A DNA stretch of 64,000 nt, from contig JAABSA010000017.1 of the NCBI GenBank assembly GCA_011390635.1, forward strand, positions 299 through 64,298, read 5' to 3'. Source of the DNA: Desulfotignum sp. (GTDB lineage Bacteria > Desulfobacterota > Desulfobacteria > Desulfobacterales > Desulfobacteraceae). Positions 57,869 to 64,000 of this stretch are shown piece after piece. The stretch's first letter is position 1; every line of letters starts with the position of its first letter. The translations under genes and the position numbers were made by a program. Under the pieces are notes generated by a model. It was not told the origin of the DNA. It did no database searches and worked only from the letters and a program-made list of their open reading frames with translations.

Positions 57869-58671
57869 CCCATACTTCTGATTCTTTCGGCCGGAAGTTG
57901 CGGCTGGTTTCCTGGAATGTCAACGGATTCCGGGCCGTGCTCAAAAAAGATTTTTTTGCCTCCGTGGCCCGGCTGGACCCGGACATCCTGCTGCTTCAGG
58001 AGACCAAACTCCAGCAGGACCAGCGCACCCCGGAGATGATCGATTTTCCCCCGTACCAGTCTTTCTGGTCATATGCCACGGTGAAAAAAGGATACAGTGG
58101 TGTGGCTGCCTATTCCCGGCTGGTTCCCAACCAGGTGATCACCGATTTCAACCGGCCGGAATATGACGGAGAAGGCCGGGTTATCCAGATGGATTTTGAC
58201 TGGTTCACCTTGTTCAATATCTATTTTCCCAACGGCCAGATGAATGATGAACGCCTGCAGTACAAGCTGGATTTTTATGACTGGTTTCTTTCCTGTGCCC
58301 AAAAGCTGCGGGATGAAGGCAAAGGCCTGATCGTCACCGGCGATTTCAACACGGCTCACAATGAAATCGACCTGAAAAACCCCGGCCCCAATGCCAACCG
58401 CTCGGGTTTTCTGCGCATCGAACGGGATGTGCTGGACCGCATGAAGGCCGATGGATACGTGGACACCTTCCGCCTTCTTTACCCGGACACCGTGAAATAT
58501 TCCTGGTGGTCCTACCGGTTCAGCGCCAGAAAGAACAACGCTGGATGGCGCATCGACTATTTCTTTGTCACACAGGATCTGCTGGACAAAGGGGTGGTAA
58601 AGGATGCATTTATAGACAATGATATTTTCGGATCGGATCACTGCCCGGTGGGAATTGAGATCGAGGTATGA
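57865..58671 (+). CDS. xth: Exodeoxyribonuclease III
   Basis: LVSWNVNGFRAVLKKDF; DILLLQETKLQ; VTGDFNTAHNEIDLKNPGPN; SDHCPVGIEI. Confidence 0.95.
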   Translation: MTHTSDSFGRKLRLVSWNVNGFRAVLKKDFFASVARLDPDILLLQETKLQQDQRTPEMIDFPPYQSFWSYATVKKGYSGVAAYSRLVPNQVITDFNRPEYDGEGRVIQMDFDWFTLFNIYFPNGQMNDERLQYKLDFYDWFLSCAQKLRDEGKGLIVTGDFNTAHNEIDLKNPGPNANRSGFLRIERDVLDRMKADGYVDTFRLLYPDTVKYSWWSYRFSARKNNAGWRIDYFFVTQDLLDKGVVKDAFIDNDIFGSDHCPVGIEIEV

Positions 58672-58736
58672 GATATGAGGGAAACCCCCTGCTTTTTTCC
58701 TCACCCCTCATCCCTCTTTTTCACATTTTGTGAAAG

Positions 58737-59957
58737 TTATGTCATATGCTTGCAGATCTGCCGGCCGAACTCGGAGCAGGATACTTCAGTGGCTCCCGGG
58801 ATTTGGCGGGCCAGATCGTAGGTGACGTTTTTGGCGGCGATGGCCTGTTCCAGGGCGGTGTGGATCAGGGCTGCGGCCTCGTGCCAACCCATATGTTCCA
58901 GCATCATGGCGCCGGACAGGATCAGGGATCCCGGGTTGACCTTGTCTTTGCCCGCATATTTGGGGGCGGTGCCGTGGGTGGCTTCGAATACGGCGCAGTC
59001 GGCTCCGATATTGGCGCCGGGCGCCAGGCCCAGCCCCCCCACCATGGCGGCCAGCAGATCCGAGATATAGTCTCCGTTGAGGTTGGGGGCGGCAATGATG
59101 TCATATTCTTCGGGCCGCAGCAGGACCTGCTGGAACATGTTGTCGGCAATGCGGTCCTTGAGCAGGATTTTGCCCTGGGGCATCTTTCCATTGAATTCAT
59201 TCCACAGCTGGTCTTCCAGGATCACGGCATCCTTGAATTCGGTGGTTCCCACTTCCCGGCCCCAGTGGAGAAACGCGCCTTCAGTGAACTTCATGATATT
59301 GCCCTTGTGCATGAGGGTCACGCTTTTGCGGTTATTGTCCCGGGCATACTGGATGGCTTTGCGCACCAGGCGTTTGGTATTGGCTTCACTGATGGGTTTT
59401 ATGCCGATGCCGGTGGTGTCCTGTGCCAGGGTTTTGCCGGTTTTTTGCCGGATCAGATCGATGATCTCCTTGGCCTCTTCACTGCCGGCCGGCCATTCAA
59501 TGCCCGCGTAGAGGTCTTCGGTGTTTTCCCGGAAAATCACCATGTCAATGGCACCAGGATTATTGCACGGCGAGGGCACCCCTTTGATGTAACGGGCCGG
59601 CCGGATGCAGGCGAACAAATCCAGTTCCTGGCGGATGGCCACGTTCAAAGAACGCATGCCTTTGCCCACCGGCGTGGTCATGGGGCCCTTGATGGCCACC
59701 CGCAATAGTCTGATCTGTTCAAGGGTGGTTTTCGGCAGCCATTCACCGGTTTTTCCAAAGCTTGTTTCTCCGGCAGGCAGCTCGGTAAAGGAGATGCTGC
59801 GTTTTTTGGCATATGCCTTTTCAACGGCGGTATTCAGTACCGGCCTTGTGGCATGCCAGATATCGGGACCCGTACCGTCGCCGGGGATGCACCCGATCTG
59901 GGGATTATCCGGTACATTGAGGGTGCCGTCCTGTTTCACGGTAATGATGTCTGCCAT
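58737..59957 (-). CDS. icd: NADP-dependent isocitrate dehydrogenase
   Basis: [65 protein letters not shown]. Confidence 0.96.
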   Translation of the reverse strand: MADIITVKQDGTLNVPDNPQIGCIPGDGTGPDIWHATRPVLNTAVEKAYAKKRSISFTELPAGETSFGKTGEWLPKTTLEQIRLLRVAIKGPMTTPVGKGMRSLNVAIRQELDLFACIRPARYIKGVPSPCNNPGAIDMVIFRENTEDLYAGIEWPAGSEEAKEIIDLIRQKTGKTLAQDTTGIGIKPISEANTKRLVRKAIQYARDNNRKSVTLMHKGNIMKFTEGAFLHWGREVGTTEFKDAVILEDQLWNEFNGKMPQGKILLKDRIADNMFQQVLLRPEEYDIIAAPNLNGDYISDLLAAMVGGLGLAPGANIGADCAVFEATHGTAPKYAGKDKVNPGSLILSGAMMLEHMGWHEAAALIHTALEQAIAAKNVTYDLARQIPGATEVSCSEFGRQICKHMT

Positions 59958-59977
59958 GGGAAAATCCTTTTATAAGG

Positions 59978-60658
59978 TCAGTCTTTGAACACAAATTTGC
60001 CGCCGATGTGGCCTGCCACACCGGCGGATCCCAGCATGACCAGGTTGATGAAAATAAATACCCATGCCAGAGAAGATGACAAAACAAGCGGATCCAGCAG
60101 GTACCAGACCATGGAAATTACACAGGCTGCACTGGTCATTGCTGCCGACAGAATTTTGAGTCTGAACAGCAGGGTATCTGCCTGGTTGTATTTTGTCTTC
60201 CATTCCAGAACACCTGTGTACAAAACCAGGGGAAGGGACAGAATTACAAAGACCAGGTTGACGGCGGCGGCTTTGGCCGGCAGGGATACGTCAAACAGCC
60301 AGGCTATGATAAACAGGATGGCAACTGCCGGCAGAATCCCGTTGGGGGTATGCACCAGAATGGGGTGGGCGTGGTGCCGGATCATCTGAAGGGTGATCTT
60401 CTGGTACAGGTTCTTCGGGGGCAAATCAGCCTCTTTTCTGCCGGGATCAGGTTCTTTTTCCCCCATGGTCCGGGCATCCTGCTCCACTGCAGAGGTTTTT
60501 GACGCGGCATCGGCTGCTTCTGGTGCTGCGGTATCTGTTTCATCCGGAATCTCGATTTCCACGAACTTGTCTTTGCCGACCCCGCATACCGGACATTTTT
60601 CCGGGGGAGTGTCTTCTTTATGGATATAATTACATACAGTACAACGCCAGGCTTTCAT
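59978..60658 (-). CDS. Rubredoxin-like domain fused to a membrane domain
   Basis: [32 protein letters not shown] followed by TM segments ([28 protein letters not shown]). Confidence 0.85.
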   Translation of the reverse strand: MKAWRCTVCNYIHKEDTPPEKCPVCGVGKDKFVEIEIPDETDTAAPEAADAASKTSAVEQDARTMGEKEPDPGRKEADLPPKNLYQKITLQMIRHHAHPILVHTPNGILPAVAILFIIAWLFDVSLPAKAAAVNLVFVILSLPLVLYTGVLEWKTKYNQADTLLFRLKILSAAMTSAACVISMVWYLLDPLVLSSSLAWVFIFINLVMLGSAGVAGHIGGKFVFKD

Positions 60659-60747
60659 ATATTCCCCTTCTCAATTATCAGTTCTCAAACTTGATTCCTC
60701 AAACCTATAATTTCACTTCTCATACCTCACTCCTCCACCCGCATTTC

Positions 60748-61932
60748 TCAATCCCTTTCCTCAATATCCGCAAACCGGCATTCATCCGGTCCGCAGTATT
60801 CTCCCACATAGGCTGCACCGGGCCGGTACAGCGATGGCTTGGGAGCAGCCGTGGCAAATTGTTCTTCAATGACATGGGCGCACCAGCCACTGACCCGGGA
60901 CAGGGCAAATATGGGGGAAAACAGGTCCATGGAAATGCCCATGGCATAAAACAGGGACGCGGAATAAAAATCCACATTGCAGAAAATATCTCTGTCCTTG
61001 CGTTTTTTAAATGCCTGTTTGGCTTTGATTTCAAGCTCTTTGGACAGGTCATACCAGCGGGTATCTCCGGCGATTTCTCCCATGCGCTGACACATGGGGG
61101 CCAGGATCAGGGCCCGGGGGTCATCGGTCTGGTAGACCGCATGGCCCAGTCCCATGATCAGGCCGCCGGAATCCAGGATATTGTCGATATAGGGCGCAAT
61201 GTTTTCTTTGGATTTGATTTCCATGAGCATTTGCATGACCCGGACATTGGCCCCGCCGTGCAGCGGTCCGGAAAGGCTGCCGATGGCCGCGGATATGGCG
61301 GCATAGATATGGGCTTTGGTGGAGGCCACCTGGCGGGCGGTAAAGGTGGACGCATTAAAGGAATGCTCTGCATGGAGCACCAGTCCGGCATCAAAAAATT
61401 GTGCCACTTCAGCGTTGGGTGTTTCATTGGTGAGCATGTACAGAAAATTGGCGGCATGGCCCAGGGTATTGTCCGGCATCACCGGTGCCTGGAACTTACG
61501 GATTCTGTCCCAGGCCGCAATGATGGTGGACAATCCTGCAATCAGGTTTTCCGCACTGTAAAGGACATCTTCCATGTTTTCTTTGCCTGCGTTTCCATCG
61601 GTCTGGATCAGCATGGGGGTGGCCATTTGGATCACGTCCATGGGGTTCATTTTTTTGGGCAGGCTTTTTAAAAGCGGCACCAGGTTTTCAGGCAGCCGGC
61701 GTTTCTCTTTCAGCCTGACGTCAAAATCCGCCAGTTCCTGTTTGCCGGGCAGTCGCTCGTAGAGCAAAAGATAACAGACCTCCTCAAAAGTGGCGTTTTC
61801 TGCCAGATCCTCGATACGATATCCGCGGTATATCAGTTTGCCTTCTTTTCCCCGGACATCACATATTTTTGAACTGGCGACATCAATGCCGCGAAGACCG
61901 GTGTTTAACACAGGGGTGCATTCGTCATTCAT
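60748..61932 (-). CDS. Citrate synthase
   Basis: LIYRGYRIEDLAENATFEEVCYLLLYERLP; HAEHSFNASTFTAR; GPLHGGANVRVM; GHAVYQTDDPRA. Confidence 0.96.
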   Translation of the reverse strand: MNDECTPVLNTGLRGIDVASSKICDVRGKEGKLIYRGYRIEDLAENATFEEVCYLLLYERLPGKQELADFDVRLKEKRRLPENLVPLLKSLPKKMNPMDVIQMATPMLIQTDGNAGKENMEDVLYSAENLIAGLSTIIAAWDRIRKFQAPVMPDNTLGHAANFLYMLTNETPNAEVAQFFDAGLVLHAEHSFNASTFTARQVASTKAHIYAAISAAIGSLSGPLHGGANVRVMQMLMEIKSKENIAPYIDNILDSGGLIMGLGHAVYQTDDPRALILAPMCQRMGEIAGDTRWYDLSKELEIKAKQAFKKRKDRDIFCNVDFYSASLFYAMGISMDLFSPIFALSRVSGWCAHVIEEQFATAAPKPSLYRPGAAYVGEYCGPDECRFADIEERD

Positions 61933-61952
61933 GGGTATCTCCTTAAAAACAT

Positions 61953-62282
61953 TTAGAATATTTTTTCAGGGGGTCTTCTTTCGGGAACATATTCCACCTG
62001 GGTTTCATGGTTGTGAACCGCCCGGGAAACATACAGGCCGCAGTAGCACGCCCCGAACTCTTCCAGATCCGGCTCCCGGTAGACACAGGGGCAGATGATA
62101 TCTTTGTCTTTTTCTTTGTCTGCACAGGCCAGGCGGCAGGGACATGCCATGTAGCCGTACCGCTCTTTATTGAGGAGCAGTGAGTCCAGCAGTTCAAAGA
62201 CCAGGTCCTTGTCTTTGTTAAAATAAATACCTTTGGCTTCCTGTGATTTTTTCAATGCCTGATAGAGTTGTTCAACTTTCAT
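61953..62282 (-). CDS. Ferredoxin-thioredoxin reductase catalytic subunit-like protein
   Basis: YMACPCRLACADKEKDKDIICPCVYREPDLEEFGACYCGLYV. Confidence 0.93.
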   Translation of the reverse strand: MKVEQLYQALKKSQEAKGIYFNKDKDLVFELLDSLLLNKERYGYMACPCRLACADKEKDKDIICPCVYREPDLEEFGACYCGLYVSRAVHNHETQVEYVPERRPPEKIF

Positions 62283-62566
62283 TATTTAACCCCCAGTGCT
62301 TCTTTGATTTCTTTTTCTTTGTAACCTACAATGACAATATCATTGATTTTGATGGTGGGAAAAGAACACCTGGGGTTCAATGCCTTGATATCTTCGATAA
62401 TGGCTTTTCTTTCTTCGCCTTCCAGGTCGTCCACTTCCACGTAATTATATTCCACATTGCAGTCGTTCAGCAGTTTTTTGGTTGATTTGCAATGGCTGCA
62501 CGTGCTTAAAGCATACAGAGTGGGTTTTTCGGTGGTCATTGGCTGCTCCTTTAATGAAGTCATCAT
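62282..62566 (-). CDS. Glutaredoxin-like protein
   Basis: YALSTCSHCKSTKKLLNDCNVEYNYVEVDD (CxxC); SFPTIKINDIVIVGYKEKEI. Confidence 0.9.
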   Translation of the reverse strand: MMTSLKEQPMTTEKPTLYALSTCSHCKSTKKLLNDCNVEYNYVEVDDLEGEERKAIIEDIKALNPRCSFPTIKINDIVIVGYKEKEIKEALGVK

Positions 62567-62943
62567 TTACTTCTTTTTATGAATCAGAACCGGGTATGGT
62601 CGGTGAATAAACCGGCCCTGAATTTTGTTCTGCCTGTATTTTGCATTTTTTATGCCGGTTTGGCAAGTGGCAATTCCGATTTCAGTTATTTGATATCAGA
62701 CAGCCGCAACAGCCAGCCTGCCCTGCAATCTGTTTCTGGCTTGATTTTTGCTTTTAAATGTCACATGGTAATGATACAACCTGTATATGCACCGCATAAA
62801 GACACACAAGTGTATCATGCTGAAACGTATCAGCGGTACAGGTTTACCGGCGATACGGCAATTGTGGACCAGGACCAGGCCGGACAGAGTGCCGGCGAAA
62901 GACTGTCTGATCATAACCACACAACAAATATGAAGGAGGATAC

Positions 62944-63384
62944 ATGGGAACGGTATTGATTGTTTATGCAACCCGGTCTGAAGAGACCAAAGCCATTGCT
63001 GACATCATCGGCGAAGGCATCCGGATAGCCGGTCATAATGCAGAAGTCAAACGGGTCAGCGAGATCAAGAAAGAAGAAGATCTCAAAGGCTATGATGCTT
63101 ATATCTTCGGCTCTTCCACCTATCACGGTGAAATGATCACCGCCATGAAACAGATGTTGTTTCTGGCGGAACGGGCAGAACTGTCCGGAAAGCCCGGGGG
63201 GGCGTTCGGGTCCTACGGCTGGAGCGGCGAGGCCGCAGGCAGGATCTTTGATACCATGACCCATATTTTCAAGATGAACATGGTGTCTGACGGCCCGCTT
63301 ATGCTCAAGGCAGCCTGGGTGGGGGGCGGTATAAAAGCAGCCCAGGAATACGGGAAAAGTGTTGCCGCCATGATAGTAGGATAA
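62944..63384 (+). CDS. Flavodoxin
   Basis: VLIVYATRSEETKAIADIIGEGI; YDAYIFGSSTYHGEM; GAFGSYGWSGEA. Confidence 0.93.
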   Translation: MGTVLIVYATRSEETKAIADIIGEGIRIAGHNAEVKRVSEIKKEEDLKGYDAYIFGSSTYHGEMITAMKQMLFLAERAELSGKPGGAFGSYGWSGEAAGRIFDTMTHIFKMNMVSDGPLMLKAAWVGGGIKAAQEYGKSVAAMIVG

Positions 63385-63403
63385 TTCATGTAAAGGAGAG
63401 ACC

Positions 63404-63850
63404 ATGAAAACCCAGACAGTTGTTGTTGCCTGCACCGGCTGCAATACAAAAAACCGGGTGCCGTTGGCACGCATGAAAGACCACCCTAAATGCGGCAGAT
63501 GCGGCAATTTGCTTTCCATGGAAAAGCTTGGAAAGCCTGTGATTGTGTCTGATGCTACTTTTCAACACGAAGTCATGGCTTCGGGACTGCCGGTTCTGGT
63601 GGACTGCTGGGCGCCCTGGTGCGGCCCCTGCCGGGCGGTAGGGCCAATCATGGATACCCTGGCACAAAAATACCAGGGCCGGTTAAAGGTGGCCAAGCTG
63701 AATTTGGATGAAAACCCGGCAACCGGATCACGGTTTGCCATCTCTTCTGTTCCCACCATGCTGCTGGTGAAAAACGGAAAAATTGTTGACACCCTGGTGG
63801 GGGCGTTGCCAAAAGAACAGATAGAAACCGCCCTTGTAAAAATTCTGTGA
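63404..63850 (+). CDS. trxC: Thioredoxin with N-terminal zinc ribbon (TrxC/Trx2-type)
   Basis: CTGCNTKNRVPLARMKDHPKCGRCGNLL; VDCWAPWCGPCRAVGPIMD. Confidence 0.93.
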   Translation: MKTQTVVVACTGCNTKNRVPLARMKDHPKCGRCGNLLSMEKLGKPVIVSDATFQHEVMASGLPVLVDCWAPWCGPCRAVGPIMDTLAQKYQGRLKVAKLNLDENPATGSRFAISSVPTMLLVKNGKIVDTLVGALPKEQIETALVKIL

Positions 63851-64000
63851 GAACAAAATCGCTCCTGGCGGTGTCCTGCGCCAGGTCCGAGACCCGGTGG
63901 GCCTTTTGCCATTATGATAGATGGAACAATGCTGTATGCAATTGTCCCGGGTGCGGCGCTGCATGGATTGGGGCATTGGGTGATACGAGGGTAACCCGGA

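Noticed and set aside
1-64000. CRISPR arrays, rRNA, tRNA, transposases and prophage structural genes
   Set aside because: None recognised by reading; no regularly spaced identical repeats or cloverleaf segments with conserved T-arm were noticed, though a tRNAscan/minced run would be decisive.
63914-64000. Short ORF MIDGTMLYAIVPGAALHGLGHWVIRG* at the window end
   Set aside because: Only 26 codons before a stop and at the window edge; cannot be assessed without downstream sequence.

Overview
The window resembles a chromosomal segment of a sulfate-reducing, Desulfobacter-like deltaproteobacterium (inferred from gene content only). Positions 1-12.3 kb are an accessory zone with gene remnants (YwbE-like, aldo/keto reductase), an orphan zincin-like ORF, a DsrE-like gene with an in-frame TGA that looks like selenocysteine, a cytochrome c/MBL-hydrolase/membrane-protein cluster, a THI5-domain hybrid histidine kinase and HicAB. 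At least seven related, structured intergenic repeats lie at gene boundaries in this zone. Positions 12.3-24.1 kb hold a minus-strand operon for peptide import and probable D-Glu/muropeptide catabolism (M55 D-aminopeptidase, Dpp-type ABC transporter, amidohydrolase, DUF1611, dipeptide epimerase, M20 hydrolase). The rest is mostly housekeeping: EamA transporter, RNase H, two non-pyrrolysine MttB-family methyltransferases with Tdh and Kbl, a complete mla operon, pstC-pstA-pstS behind a clear four-unit Pho box but without pstB, DksA-like, UbiB-like, LpxR-like, a glycan-related operon, an ion transporter with an orphan RelE-like gene, tandem malate-dehydrogenase paralogs, ADP-forming acyl-CoA synthetase, xth, icd, citrate synthase, and an FTR/glutaredoxin/flavodoxin/thioredoxin cluster. 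The strongest leads are the candidate DsrE-like selenoprotein with a SECIS-like hairpin, the interspersed repeat family, the D-glutamate/muropeptide operon, and a 15-bp-stem structured element upstream of the ion transporter. All family assignments come from reading the protein sequences; no database search was run.
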